A stretch of 64,000 nt of DNA from Nitrospira sp. (GTDB lineage Bacteria; Nitrospirota; Nitrospiria; Nitrospirales; Nitrospiraceae). A model generated the notes under the pieces. That model saw nothing but the letters and a program-made list of their open reading frames with translations, did not search any database and was not told the origin of the DNA. The DNA lies in assembly GCA_024998625.1 (NCBI GenBank), contig JACOEL010000005.1, positions 62,001 to 126,000 on the forward strand, read 5' to 3'. The position numbers and the translations under genes are program-made. Numbering within the stretch: the stretch's first letter is position 1; every line of letters begins with the position of its first letter. Below are positions 1 through 9,374 of the stretch, piece by piece.

Positions 1-672
1 AAACATTTCACCGCCACCGCGACGGTCCGCGATATCGTCATCGGTATGGCCGACGGGTTGACCGTGCCCTTTGCGTTGGCAGCCGGCCTCTCCGGCGCAG
101 TGGCCTCATCCGGCCTGGTGGTCACAGCCGGGTTAGCCGAGATCGCGGCGGGCTCGATTGCCATGGGATTGGGCGGGTATCTCGCGGCGAAGACGGATCT
201 GGAACATTACGCGTCTGAGCGTCTGCGGGAGTTGCGGGAGACGCAGCATATTCCGGAACGGGAGGCCGAAGAAGTGTTCGAGATTTTTCGCGGCTATGGT
301 TTGCGCGATGAACAGATCGCTCCGTTGATTGAGACGCTTCAGGCCAATCCGACGCAGTGGGTCGATTTCATGATGCGGTTCGAGTTGGGGTTGGATGAAC
401 CGGATCCGACGCGCGCGCGGATCAGCGCCTGGACGATCGCGTTGTCCTATGTGGTCGGCGGACTTATTCCGCTGCTGCCCTACATGGTTTTCTCCGATAT
501 CCTGGCGGCGTTCTGGTGGTCGGTGGCGGTGACTCCCGTGGCCTTGTTTGTGTTCGGCTACGTCAAGAGCGGGTATACCGGTGTGCCGCCTTGGCGCGGC
601 GGGTTCCAAACCGTGCTGGTCGGTGGTCTTGCCGCGGCTGCCGCCTTCGGCATTGCCCGACTGCTGGGATGA
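1..672 (+). CDS. VIT1/CCC1-family iron/manganese transporter, 5' end missing
   Basis: The reading frame is already open at base 1 (KHFTATATVRDIVIGMADG), so the true start lies upstream and the Met at 46 is internal. The stretch VRDIVIGMADGLTVPFALA followed by a Gly/Ala-rich helix and GLGGYLAAKTD is the hallmark of the VIT1/CCC1 family, which moves Fe2+ or Mn2+ across membranes. After the first helix pair comes a soluble acidic/amphipathic segment (about residues 60-140, with repeated Glu in EREAEEVFEIF) typical of the cytosolic metal-binding part, then three more hydrophobic helices to the C-terminus. Substrate cannot be told from the sequence. Confidence 0.85.
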   Translation, partial: KHFTATATVRDIVIGMADGLTVPFALAAGLSGAVASSGLVVTAGLAEIAAGSIAMGLGGYLAAKTDLEHYASERLRELRETQHIPEREAEEVFEIFRGYGLRDEQIAPLIETLQANPTQWVDFMMRFELGLDEPDPTRARISAWTIALSYVVGGLIPLLPYMVFSDILAAFWWSVAVTPVALFVFGYVKSGYTGVPPWRGGFQTVLVGGLAAAAAFGIARLLG

Positions 673-726
673 GATGAGGCGGGCGCGCGTTTACTTTCCT
701 TCCTCCGCCTCGTTAGACTGGCCGCC

Positions 727-2493
727 ATGACTTCTGAACAACCGTCTGCCGCCACCTCCACTGAGCCGCTTTCAGCCGATCCGGTCGATCGTGTGATCGC
801 CTATCACGTTCGAACCAAACATCATTTCAATCGATATGCGCGGTCGTTAGGGTATCTGGATTGGGCGAACCAGCCCAATCCCTTTCGACGTTTTGAGGGG
901 GCTGAATTGGTTCGTTTGCCATTGCTGAAGCCGGACGATGAACCACGGTCGCCTTCCTACAACGCCATCGATCGGCCCGGAGCCGTTCCTGCGCAGCCGC
1001 TGACCAACAGGACCATCTCACGGTTCTTTGAACTGGCCCTCGGGCTCTCGGCCTGGAAGAAGGCCGGGGAGTCGGAATGGGCCCTGCGCAATAATCCGTC
1101 GTCCGGCAATCTCCATCCGACGGAAGGCTACGCCCTTCTGCCGCCGACCGAGGGTCTGGACCTGAAGCCCGGGCTCTATCATTATGCACCCAGAGAACAT
1201 GCGGTGGAGTTACGTGCGGACTTTTCACCGGCCGTCATCTTGCGTCTGTTGGCTCCCTTTCCGTCCGGCGCTTTTCTGTTCGGTCTCACCTCAGTCCATT
1301 GGCGGGAAGCCTGGAAGTACGGTGAGCGGGCGTTTCGCTACTGCAACCACGATGTCGGTCACGCGATCGGGTCGGCACGTATTGCGGCGGCGACGCTCGG
1401 TTGGAAGATGGCCCTGCTGGATGGAGTCGATCAGAATCAGATTGCGAGGATATTGGGAACGCATCGTGTGGATGATTTCAGCGGCGTGGAGTCGGAACAT
1501 CCCGATTGCCTCGCGGTGATCTGGCCTGCCGAAGAGGCGGTTCGCACCTCGGCTCGTGCACCGCGCGAAGTTCAGGACTTCCCGTTGTTTCTGGATGAGG
1601 CGGTCGTCACGGGTGTGGCTGTGGGACCGTGGCATGGGAAGGCCAATGAGCTGAGCCGCGAACATGGGGTGCATTGGGACGTCATCGACCAGGTGGCAGA
1701 GGCCTCTTGGAAGACCAGGGTGGAGCACTCGATCGTACCGCTTTCCGGGAGCTCCATTGTCCCTGCCGAGACGCTTCGCGCTTCACGAACGACGGGCGAC
1801 GCAGCGGCGATCATCAGGCAGCGCCGCAGCGCCGTCTCATTCGATGCCCGCACCTCTCTTTCAGCCGCCACATTCTTTCACATCCTGCAGCGCGTGATGC
1901 CTCACGCAGAGCGACCGCAATTGCAGCGGCCCATGCCATGGGATGTCTTGCCTTGGACTCCGGCGATTCATCTCATGCTGTTCGTGCATCGTGTCGAAGG
2001 GCTGGAGGCCGGGCTGTATATGCTGGCGCGTGATTCGAACAAGTTGCCGTTTCTGCAGCAGTCGATGAATCCCGAATTGGAATGGACGCCGGCGCCCGGA
2101 TGCCCGGAAGATCTTGCCCTGTTCTGGCTGTTGCAGGGCAACGCGCAACGATTGGCGGCGCAAGTCAGTTGCCAACAGTCCATTGCCGGGGACAGTGCCT
2201 TCTCGCTCGGGATGCTGGCCGAGTTCGAAGGCCGCTTGCGGCAGGGCGGGGCTTGGTGGTATCCACGCCTGTTCTGGGAGACGGGTCTACTCGGGCAGGT
2301 GCTCTATCTGGAAGCAGAGGCAGCGGGAGTGCGGGGTACGGGGATCGGCTGCTTTTTCGACGACCCGGTGCATGAGGTCGTGGGCATCAAGGACCTGTCC
2401 ATTCAGTCGCTGTATCACTTTACAGTCGGCGGACCGGTGGACGACCAGCGGCTCATGACGCTCCCGCCCTATTACCACCTCCAGCATGAGTGA
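727..2493 (+). CDS. SagB/ThcOx-type double nitroreductase-family oxidoreductase
   Basis: A 588-residue protein with two tandem nitroreductase-like (FMN-dependent) domains, roughly residues 90-270 and 355-575. Each carries family landmarks: RNNPSSGNLHPTEGYAL and YCNHDVGHAIGSARIAAATLGW in the first half, IIRQRRSAVSFD and GIGCFFDDPVHEVVGI in the second. SagB/ThcOx enzymes oxidise azolines in peptide modification, but stand-alone double-domain versions are common in bacteria with no RiPP cluster. No precursor peptide or cyclodehydratase is visible nearby, so the substrate is unknown. The next gene lies 45 bases downstream on the same strand and may be cotranscribed. Confidence 0.8.
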   Translation: MTSEQPSAATSTEPLSADPVDRVIAYHVRTKHHFNRYARSLGYLDWANQPNPFRRFEGAELVRLPLLKPDDEPRSPSYNAIDRPGAVPAQPLTNRTISRFFELALGLSAWKKAGESEWALRNNPSSGNLHPTEGYALLPPTEGLDLKPGLYHYAPREHAVELRADFSPAVILRLLAPFPSGAFLFGLTSVHWREAWKYGERAFRYCNHDVGHAIGSARIAAATLGWKMALLDGVDQNQIARILGTHRVDDFSGVESEHPDCLAVIWPAEEAVRTSARAPREVQDFPLFLDEAVVTGVAVGPWHGKANELSREHGVHWDVIDQVAEASWKTRVEHSIVPLSGSSIVPAETLRASRTTGDAAAIIRQRRSAVSFDARTSLSAATFFHILQRVMPHAERPQLQRPMPWDVLPWTPAIHLMLFVHRVEGLEAGLYMLARDSNKLPFLQQSMNPELEWTPAPGCPEDLALFWLLQGNAQRLAAQVSCQQSIAGDSAFSLGMLAEFEGRLRQGGAWWYPRLFWETGLLGQVLYLEAEAAGVRGTGIGCFFDDPVHEVVGIKDLSIQSLYHFTVGGPVDDQRLMTLPPYYHLQHE

Positions 2494-2538
2494 TTGTGCA
2501 GGACCTGCTCTGAACGAGAGACGAGGAACGAACTCATT

Positions 2539-3396
2539 ATGTTTAAGATCAAGAAGAAAATTGAGAAGCCGAAGCCGCCGATTTTGTACAACGTGATCGA
2601 AGACTATTCGGAGTTCGATGCGCCGGGCAACGTGACGGCCTGCGCCATGACCTTGCCGGAAGATCTCGCGGCGCATGCAAAGATCCTGGCCGAAAGTTAC
2701 GACGTGCCGTTGGAGCAGATGATGCAGCTGCTCACGGAGGGTGGTGTCTATGTATACCCGCAAGTCGGCGGATTACTGACGCGTGGCCTCTTTGCCTGTC
2801 GGACCGATGCCACGGGCGTCACGCCGAAACAGACCTGGGTGCTCGACCTGATGCAATTCGCCGAGGCGGAGCAATTGGCCCGGGCGCGCGCCGTGTCCTT
2901 GGTTGACGCAGCGACGGAGGTGTTCTATCGGACGCTTCCCGAGGAATTAAAAACGAAGTTGGCACAAAAGAATCTCGGGCTCGATTACCGGACTCTCGAC
3001 CGTGCGGTGGCGAAGGGCGGCGATATCAAGTTTATCGACTTTCGCAAAGACTGGTCTCCCCATTTCAAGCGGCTCTGCATCCTGCCTGACGGACGCCTGG
3101 TGGAGACGGGCGGGTTGGAAGAGTTTGCGCAGCTACACCAGATTACGGTCCCGCAGGCGAAGAAACTCGTGGAAGAGGGGGGCACGATGGACGTCGCCGG
3201 CGGGGAAGTGCTGGCCTGTCAGATCGTGAACGGTCAGCCGGCAGTCGCCCGCTTCAGCGCGAAGAACTACACGAAGGCCAAAGAATTGGCGGCGAGCAAA
3301 GGGCTGCATATCCTGGATGCCTTGAGCGAAGTGGCCTATAACGACTCGGTGATGATGCGAACGTTGCAGCGGAAGGATCTGGGGGGGCGGATTTAA
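2539..3396 (+). CDS. Conserved-looking protein of unknown function
   Basis: About 285 residues from the ATG at 2539, preceded by a GAGGAAC ribosome site. The frame is open further upstream from a TTG at 2494, but that would start directly after the SagB-like stop. There is no signal peptide or membrane segment. The N-terminus is Lys-rich (MFKIKKKIEKPKPP) and the rest is a mixed alpha/beta soluble protein with an internal duplication feel: ACAMTLPEDL...EQMMQLLTEGG...ACRTDATG near residues 30-90 resembles CILPDGRLVETGGLEEFAQL...KKLVEEGG...ACQIVNG near 190-235. I do not recognise the family. Coexpression with the flavoenzyme upstream is likely from spacing. Confidence 0.7.
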   Translation: MFKIKKKIEKPKPPILYNVIEDYSEFDAPGNVTACAMTLPEDLAAHAKILAESYDVPLEQMMQLLTEGGVYVYPQVGGLLTRGLFACRTDATGVTPKQTWVLDLMQFAEAEQLARARAVSLVDAATEVFYRTLPEELKTKLAQKNLGLDYRTLDRAVAKGGDIKFIDFRKDWSPHFKRLCILPDGRLVETGGLEEFAQLHQITVPQAKKLVEEGGTMDVAGGEVLACQIVNGQPAVARFSAKNYTKAKELAASKGLHILDALSEVAYNDSVMMRTLQRKDLGGRI

Positions 3397-3480
3397 GCCT
3401 CAGCAGGCATCAGGATTCCGCTGATCCGGCCGGTCAACGTTGTCCCCTGTGGTTCGTTTGGAAAAGAGGACCTGTGAGCC

Positions 3481-3897
3481 ATGAAGCAAACGATCCTCAT
3501 CTGTGCCGTGATGTTGAGCCTCGCCGGTTGTGCCGGACCCAAGCCCATTCTCTACCCGAACGATCACTATCGACAGGTGGGCGCCGACGCAGCTGACTCC
3601 GATATCAAAGACTGCATGACCCTGGCCGAGCAAGCCGGGGCCTCTCCCCGCGAAGGAAAAACCACTCAGGTTGCAACCGGCACGGTGGCGGGCGGGGCGA
3701 TCGGGTCAGCCGCCGGAGCAGTGGGCGGAGCAATCCTCGGCCATCCGGGACGAGGGGCCATGGTCGGCGCAGCCAGTGGCGCGACGGCCGGGTTTCTGCG
3801 AGGCTTGTTCAGGCGGTCGCCGCCGAGCGGGGCGTTTACCAACTACGTGGATCGTTGCCTGCGTGAGCGTGGGTATGATCCGACAGGATGGCAGTAG
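3481..3897 (+). CDS. Glycine-zipper lipoprotein
   Basis: A 138-residue envelope protein. The N-terminus MKQTILICAVMLSLAGC is a lipoprotein signal with the lipobox LAGC, so Cys17 should be lipidated. Residues 58-95 form a glycine-zipper helix pair (GTVAGGAIGSAAGAVGGAILG followed by GAMVGAASGATAGFL), a motif found in outer-membrane-associated lipoproteins that insert helices into the membrane. The C-terminus NYVDRCLRERGYDPTGWQ resembles the tail common to small Gly-zipper lipoproteins of Nitrospira and Proteobacteria. An aaagagg-type ribosome site precedes the ATG. It ends one base before the convergent VanZ-like gene. Confidence 0.8.
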   Translation: MKQTILICAVMLSLAGCAGPKPILYPNDHYRQVGADAADSDIKDCMTLAEQAGASPREGKTTQVATGTVAGGAIGSAAGAVGGAILGHPGRGAMVGAASGATAGFLRGLFRRSPPSGAFTNYVDRCLRERGYDPTGWQ

Positions 3898-3898
3898 T

Positions 3899-4345
3899 TT
3901 AGCTAGCGGCTTCCATCGCTCCCGCCGTTTTCTTCCTGAGATACATCTCTCCCACTTTCACTCCGATATAGGCGCCGAGAACGTTATCCAGCAGGTCCAG
4001 GAGCGACGTGCTGCGATTGTGACAATAGACCTGGTAGTACTCGATGCCTAGGGAGAGGGTAAAGGCCATGAGCATGAGTGGACCCGGGGAGAAGGATTTA
4101 CCGCCCAATCCGCGCAGGGTATAGAGCAGGCCGAAGGGGAGGAAGAGGAGGATGTTGGCCGCGGCATCAATGCCGAGATCCAGGAGGATGGCCGGCGAAC
4201 CCAGCTGGTCCGGTGTCGGCACCCAGCGAATGTATTGCCAATGCGCATGGCCGACGAAGTTATGCAGCGGAAGGATGCCCACGAGCACGATCAGCATGCT
4301 CCAGGCACACCAGAGACGCCATGCGCGAGTGGGGGTTAGAAACAC
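3899..4345 (-). CDS. VanZ-like family membrane protein
   Basis: 148 residues with four predicted transmembrane helices. The segment DLGIDAAANILLFLPFGLLYTL followed by LMAFTLSLGIEYYQVYCHNRSTSLLDLLDNVLGAYIGV matches the VanZ-like family (N-x-LLF-x-PFG and the S-x-x-IE-x-x-Q...S-x-x-D-x-x-x-N-x-x-G pattern). VanZ confers low teicoplanin resistance in enterococci, but most family members are uncharacterised, so no resistance role is claimed. It faces the lipoprotein gene tail to tail. Confidence 0.8.
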   Translation of the reverse strand: MFLTPTRAWRLWCAWSMLIVLVGILPLHNFVGHAHWQYIRWVPTPDQLGSPAILLDLGIDAAANILLFLPFGLLYTLRGLGGKSFSPGPLMLMAFTLSLGIEYYQVYCHNRSTSLLDLLDNVLGAYIGVKVGEMYLRKKTAGAMEAAS

Positions 4346-4471
4346 GGGTGTTTGGCTGTGGCTGTCCGCTGCACCGTTCGATTCTTGCAGAAGCAGCGGT
4401 GGGGTTTCCAGCAGATTTTCCTTCGTGAACGGCCTCCGGAGGAAGGCCAGGGGCGCGGAGAGGGATGTGGA

Positions 4472-4837
4472 TTACTTCTGGGCCAGTTCCGCTTCCACGG
4501 CGTTCAGCATTTCCCTCAAGTCGAAGGGCTTTTCGAACGTCCGATGGGCGCCGAAGAGTTTCGCGATATCCAGAAAGTTCCGGTCCCCTTGCGCGCCGGT
4601 CATCGCGATGATTTTCGTGTCCATGTATTCGCGGGTGAGTTGCAGAGTGGCTTCCAGTCCATCGACCTCCGGCATGAGCAGGTCCATGATCAGCAGGTCG
4701 GCTTTATGCTTTTGATAGAGATCCAGCGCTTCCCGCCCATCTTTTGCCTCGACGACCTTGTGCCCTGATCGTTCCAGGACCTCCCGTAGGAGGCCGCGGA
4801 TGGATGGTTCGTCATCGATCACCATGATGGTCGCCAT
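4472..4837 (-). CDS. Single-domain response regulator (CheY-like)
   Basis: 121 residues consisting only of a receiver domain. IDDEPSIRGLL supplies the acidic pocket (Asp8, Asp9, Glu10), LLIMDLLMPEVDG the phospho-acceptor Asp at about 52, MTGA the switch Thr/Ser position and FEKPFD the conserved Lys-Pro. There is no output domain, so it should act by protein-protein contact or in a phosphorelay. The gene stands alone on the minus strand between the VanZ-like gene and the RND operon, with no kinase adjacent. Confidence 0.9.
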   Translation of the reverse strand: MATIMVIDDEPSIRGLLREVLERSGHKVVEAKDGREALDLYQKHKADLLIMDLLMPEVDGLEATLQLTREYMDTKIIAMTGAQGDRNFLDIAKLFGAHRTFEKPFDLREMLNAVEAELAQK

Positions 4838-5025
4838 AACTACTCCTCAGGATGGGCGCCGGTTCTGCGGTTGCGTGAACAATTTCGCAGGATTCGGGCT
4901 CGGTTGGTGACAGTTCGACTCGTAGAGGAAGCTTACCGCGGTGACGAAAGTCTGTCCAGGAAAGAGTCTGAAACGGCCCGGCATCGATTCGACCCTGTCT
5001 CTCTTCGCCTTGGTCGGCCAATAGG

Positions 5026-8000
5026 TTATGTGCCGGACCCATTCATTCCTGCCTGGCCCGCAAAGAGCAGCGGCCTTATGGTCTCGCCACGCACCCAGTA
5101 GGGATACAGGGCCGGAATGACCAGTAAGGTCAAGGCAGTCGAGGTCAGGAGGCCTCCGATCACCACCGTCGCGAGCGGGCGTTGGACTTCCGCGCCCATA
5201 CTGGTCGTCAAGGCCATGGGGAGAAACCCCAGGCTCGCCACCAGGGCCGTCATCAGTACCGGGCGGAGTCGATCCATGGCCCCCTGGACAACCGCCTCAC
5301 CGGTCGATGCGCCCTCCGCTTCTAGTCGGCGGATATGGCTCACCAGGACGACGGCGTTGAGCACCGCAATTCCGAAGAGCGCGATAAAACCGATGATGGC
5401 GGAGATGCTCAGCGGCAACCCCCGGAGCCACAGCGCCAGAATGCCGCCTGTCAGCGCCAGCGGCACATTGAGAAAGATCAGCAGGGCGGGCCGCATCGCG
5501 CCGAAGATTACGGATAACATTCCGAGGATCATCAGCAGGGTGACCGGCACCAGCAGGGTTAGACGTCGAGTGGCCTCCTGCAGGTGTTCGAATTGACCGC
5601 CCCAGCGTATCTCGTATCCGACGGGCAGGGTGACTGCCCGGGCTACGGTCTGTTGGGCTTCAGCCACAAACCCACCCAGATCCCGTCCTCGAAGGTTGCA
5701 CTCCACGACGATCCGCCGTTGCACATGTTCACGGCTGACCTGTGCCGGGCCTGAATCCACTGTGATACTGGTCACACGCGAGAGGGGTACGAGTTCTCCG
5801 TGCATGGTCGGGATCAATAGGTTGCCTAACGATGCCGGATCGTGTGACACCCGGTCGGCCAATCGCACGACCAACTCGAATCGGCGCGAGCCCTGCACGA
5901 CGGTCCCGACGACTGTCCCCACCCTGGTTGATTGAATGAGGGTGAGCACTTCGTCGGCGGTGAGCCCGTACCGGGCGATTTCTGCGCGATCGACGATGAC
6001 CCGTAGCAGCGGTAACCCCGCGACCTGTTCGATCTTGACGTCTGCCGCGCCCGGCACGGTTTGGAGTGCCCGCGCCGCGCGTTCAGCCTGCTGCTTGAGA
6101 ATGTCCAGGTCCGGGCCGAAAATCTTGACGGCCAGATCCGATCGCACGCCGGCGATCAGTTCGTTGAAACGCATTTCGATCGGCTGAGTGAATCCGAGGC
6201 CGACACCGGGGACCTGTTCCTCGATGCGTCGTTTCATGGCTTCGATCAGGCCGTCGCGGGTCCCGGCTGTCACCCATTCCCGTTGAGGCTTGAGGATGAT
6301 GAAGACATCGGAAAGTTCGATGCCCATCACATCCGTTGCCATTTCGGGGCTGCCCGTGCGCGTCACCACCTGAGTGACTTCCGGAAAACGGCGAAGGACC
6401 CGTTCGATATTGAGCGCGGTAGAGATGGATTCGGTCAGCGAGATGCTGGGCAGCCGCCACACTTGCAGCGCGAGGTCGCCTTCTTCCAGCCTGGGCACGA
6501 ACTCGACCCCGAGTCTGGTTCCTGCTGCCACACTGAGGATGAACAGGCTGATCGCAATCGAGACCGGCCAGACCGGCCGTGCCACCGCCCATTTGAGCCA
6601 AGGGGCATAGGTGTCTCTGAGCCCCCGAATGACCAGGTTTTCCTCCTGGTTAGTCCCGGTCCGCACAAACCAGAACGACAGCAGCGGCGTGACAGTGACT
6701 GCGAGGAGCAGGGAGCCGGCCAGGGCCATGATCACAGTGAACGCCATGGGACGGAACATCTTGCCCTCGATACCGGTCAGGGCCAGGATGGGCACATACA
6801 CCAGAATGATGATGCTCACGGCCAGGGTCATGGGACGCAGGACTTCCCGTCCGGCCGCCAGCACTGCCGTCAGTCGTTCTTCCCGGTTACGCATCGGCCT
6901 GCCGGCTAATCGGCGCAGGATGCTGTCGATCATGACCACGGAGCCGTCGACCAATAACCCGAAGTCGATGGCGCCCAGGCTCATCAGATTGCCCGAGAGT
7001 CCGGCCTGCATCATGCCGGTGAAGGCGATCAGCATGGCGAGAGGAATCGCCGAGGCGACGATTAGGCCGGCCCGCAGGTCGCCGAGAAAGAGAAACAGCA
7101 CGGCGATGACGAGCAGGCCGCCTTCCAGCAGGTTGTTGCGCACAGTGGTCATGACCTTGGATACAAGAATCGTGCGATCGTAGTAGGGTTCGATGGTCAC
7201 ACCGGAGGGCAGCGTCGCCTGGATTTCCTTCACGCGCGCCTTTACGCGGGTTACGACCTGTTGAGCGTTTTCACCCGCGAGCATCTGTACCATGCCGATG
7301 ACCGTCTCGCCTTCGCCCATGGCCGTGGCTGCGCCGATCCGGAGTGCTGACCCTTCTTTTACCTCGGCCACATCGGCAATATAGACGGGCACACCGCCCG
7401 ATCCGTGGGTCACGACGATCCGGGCCAGGTCGCTCACCTGCGAGGCGAGCGCTTCCCCTCGAATGAGAAGTTGCTCACGCTGATGTTCGATGTATCCACC
7501 GCCGGCGATCGCATTGTTCCGTTGCAGCGCGTCGAAGATCTGCTTCATGGTCAATTTGAAAGAAAGCAGCTTCGACGGATCCACGATGACGTGGAACTGT
7601 TGTGGCTCGCCTCCCCAGATATTGACCTCGACCACGCCGGGCACGGCGCGTAATTTCATCCCGATGTCCCACTGCAACAGCGTTCGCAGGGCCATGGGAC
7701 TATAGCCCTGGCCTTTGACGGTGAACTGATACACTTCGCCCAGCCCGGTAGTTAAAGGGCCCATGACCGGACGGCCATATTCCGCAGGGATGCGTTCCAT
7801 GGCCTGCGCCAACCGTTCGGTCACGAACTGTCTGGCTCGGTAGATGTCGGTCTGGTCGTCGAAGATCACCGTCACGGCGGAGAGGCCATAGCGTGAAACG
7901 GAACGCAGTTCCCGCAATGCCGGCAAGCCGTTCAATGACGCCTCGATGGGGAACGTCACGAACTGTTCGACTTCCGCCGGACCCAAGGCCGGAGCGCGGG

Positions 8001-8148
8001 TGAGCACTTGGACCTGGACCGGTGTAAGGTCGGGGACGGCGTCGATGGTGAGGTTCGCAAAGGACCAGATACCCGCGGCAATGACGACTGCGATCGCCAC
8101 CAGGGTAAAGAATCGATAGCGGAGCGAAAATGTCAGCAGGTAGTCCAT
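5026..8148 (-). CDS. Heavy-metal RND efflux pump, CzcA/CusA family
   Basis: A 1040-residue inner-membrane RND permease, close to the family's usual length of about 1,040-1,060. It shows the typical N-terminal helix (LRYRFFTLVAIAVVIAAGIW), TVDAVPDLTPVQV-type start (here TIDAVPDLTPVQVQV) that marks heavy-metal RNDs, two large periplasmic loops and twelve helices. In helix 4, the proton-relay region reads DFGLLVDGSVVMID; CzcA has a Glu at the last position where this has Asp. It works with the adaptor and TolC-like channel encoded just upstream to export divalent or monovalent metal ions across both membranes. CzcA (Zn/Co/Cd) versus CusA (Cu/Ag) cannot be settled by eye. It is the last gene of the operon, 7 bases after the adaptor. 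Confidence 0.92.
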   Translation of the reverse strand: MDYLLTFSLRYRFFTLVAIAVVIAAGIWSFANLTIDAVPDLTPVQVQVLTRAPALGPAEVEQFVTFPIEASLNGLPALRELRSVSRYGLSAVTVIFDDQTDIYRARQFVTERLAQAMERIPAEYGRPVMGPLTTGLGEVYQFTVKGQGYSPMALRTLLQWDIGMKLRAVPGVVEVNIWGGEPQQFHVIVDPSKLLSFKLTMKQIFDALQRNNAIAGGGYIEHQREQLLIRGEALASQVSDLARIVVTHGSGGVPVYIADVAEVKEGSALRIGAATAMGEGETVIGMVQMLAGENAQQVVTRVKARVKEIQATLPSGVTIEPYYDRTILVSKVMTTVRNNLLEGGLLVIAVLFLFLGDLRAGLIVASAIPLAMLIAFTGMMQAGLSGNLMSLGAIDFGLLVDGSVVMIDSILRRLAGRPMRNREERLTAVLAAGREVLRPMTLAVSIIILVYVPILALTGIEGKMFRPMAFTVIMALAGSLLLAVTVTPLLSFWFVRTGTNQEENLVIRGLRDTYAPWLKWAVARPVWPVSIAISLFILSVAAGTRLGVEFVPRLEEGDLALQVWRLPSISLTESISTALNIERVLRRFPEVTQVVTRTGSPEMATDVMGIELSDVFIILKPQREWVTAGTRDGLIEAMKRRIEEQVPGVGLGFTQPIEMRFNELIAGVRSDLAVKIFGPDLDILKQQAERAARALQTVPGAADVKIEQVAGLPLLRVIVDRAEIARYGLTADEVLTLIQSTRVGTVVGTVVQGSRRFELVVRLADRVSHDPASLGNLLIPTMHGELVPLSRVTSITVDSGPAQVSREHVQRRIVVECNLRGRDLGGFVAEAQQTVARAVTLPVGYEIRWGGQFEHLQEATRRLTLLVPVTLLMILGMLSVIFGAMRPALLIFLNVPLALTGGILALWLRGLPLSISAIIGFIALFGIAVLNAVVLVSHIRRLEAEGASTGEAVVQGAMDRLRPVLMTALVASLGFLPMALTTSMGAEVQRPLATVVIGGLLTSTALTLLVIPALYPYWVRGETIRPLLFAGQAGMNGSGT

Positions 8149-8155
8149 GGGGTCG

Positions 8156-9328
8156 TCAGTCTCCCGATCCGATCTGTGCTTTCAGCAGCACGTTTTTCAG
8201 ATCGAAGACCCCTTCAATCACGACCGGGTCGCCTTCCTTCACACCCGTTCGAACTTCGACCCAGCCGCCGCTCTCACGTCCTGCGTCGATCGGCGCAAAC
8301 GTGTACCCGTCCTGGTCTTCGAGGAAGACCCCTCGAGTCTTGTCGATGGTGGTGAGCGCAGAGATGGGAACCGCTACCGTGGGTGCTCCTGAGAGGGGGA
8401 GCGTTACTTCCACATATTCGTGCGGTTTCAGTTGTCCCTGCCGATTCTCTACTTCAAAGCGTACGTGGATCGTGCGCGTGGTCTCATCTGCGACCGGTGC
8501 GAGATACGTGAGTGGGGCCGTGATCACCTCGCCGCCCCTCGGCGTGATCGTGCCCAGGTCGCCTTCGTTGAATTTTCTCGCCTGTTCGATGGGCAGGTTG
8601 GCAAAGACCCAGACACGGCTGGTATCGACGACTTCGAAGAGTTCGGCCCCAGGCGAGACCCCCTGTCCGCGCACCGCATTCTGTGCCACCACGGTCCCGG
8701 CAATGGGAGACGTCAGCGTATAGTGGTGGCCTTCTTCATGGCCGCCGCGTTCGAGGCCGGCGAGTTCGGCTTTCGAGATTCCCATGGCCAGCAGCTTTTC
8801 GCGGACGTGCTGGTAGCGTGCCTTCGTCTCCAAGTAGTGCCCCTTGTCTTCGATGAACTTTCGCTCCGGCACGATGTCGTCCGTGCGCAGTTTCTCTGTC
8901 CGCCGGAGACTGTTTTCCGCCACGTCGGCCTGCGCCTTTCCCACGAGATATTCTTCCACGAGCTGATCGAGTTGCAGGCTGCCGATGGCGGCGAGCGGGT
9001 GACCGGGCTTGACCCGGTCACCCAACTGCACGTGAATATGTTCGACCTGCCCGCCGATGCGGGAGGTAATCTTGGCGACCTTCTTCAAGTCGAGTGCGAC
9101 CTCCCCGGGTGCGGTCACCAATTCCGGAACGGCGCGTTGTGTGGCTGGCTCGGTGCGCAACCGTTCACGGACGGCCGGCGGCGGATGAATCGCATGGGGT
9201 ACGGCTGCATGAGGCGGCGCCTCGACGGATGAGGGAGGTTTCGGCGGTTCCGCTCCCTGATCCCCGCAAGCGGGGAGAAAACAGAGGATGGTCAGGATCA
9301 TTCCGGTTGTTGCGCAACGTTCGATCAT
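8156..9328 (-). CDS. RND periplasmic adaptor lipoprotein (CzcB/CusB type)
   Basis: 390 residues. The N-terminus ends in LCFLPACGDQG, a lipobox with the modified Cys at about residue 21, so the adaptor is probably anchored in the inner membrane. After a Pro-rich linker come a barrel-sandwich segment (KITSRIGGQVEHIHVQLGDRVKPGHPLAAI), a coiled-coil hairpin (about residues 125-185), a second lipoyl half (LTSPIAGTVVAQNAVRGQGVSPG) and beta-barrel/membrane-proximal domains ending in GVKEGDPVVIEGVFDLK. These are standard membrane-fusion-protein features. It links pump and channel and may hand over metal. It starts 46 bases after the TolC-like gene stops. Confidence 0.92.
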   Translation of the reverse strand: MIERCATTGMILTILCFLPACGDQGAEPPKPPSSVEAPPHAAVPHAIHPPPAVRERLRTEPATQRAVPELVTAPGEVALDLKKVAKITSRIGGQVEHIHVQLGDRVKPGHPLAAIGSLQLDQLVEEYLVGKAQADVAENSLRRTEKLRTDDIVPERKFIEDKGHYLETKARYQHVREKLLAMGISKAELAGLERGGHEEGHHYTLTSPIAGTVVAQNAVRGQGVSPGAELFEVVDTSRVWVFANLPIEQARKFNEGDLGTITPRGGEVITAPLTYLAPVADETTRTIHVRFEVENRQGQLKPHEYVEVTLPLSGAPTVAVPISALTTIDKTRGVFLEDQDGYTFAPIDAGRESGGWVEVRTGVKEGDPVVIEGVFDLKNVLLKAQIGSGD

Positions 9329-9374
9329 CGGTTCACTCCTGTCCCTTGCTCACGTGCGAACCGGGCGGGGATGC

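Noticed and set aside
727-2493. RiPP biosynthesis locus suggested by the SagB-type gene
   Set aside because: No precursor peptide, YcaO protein or exporter gene is nearby; stand-alone double nitroreductases are common.
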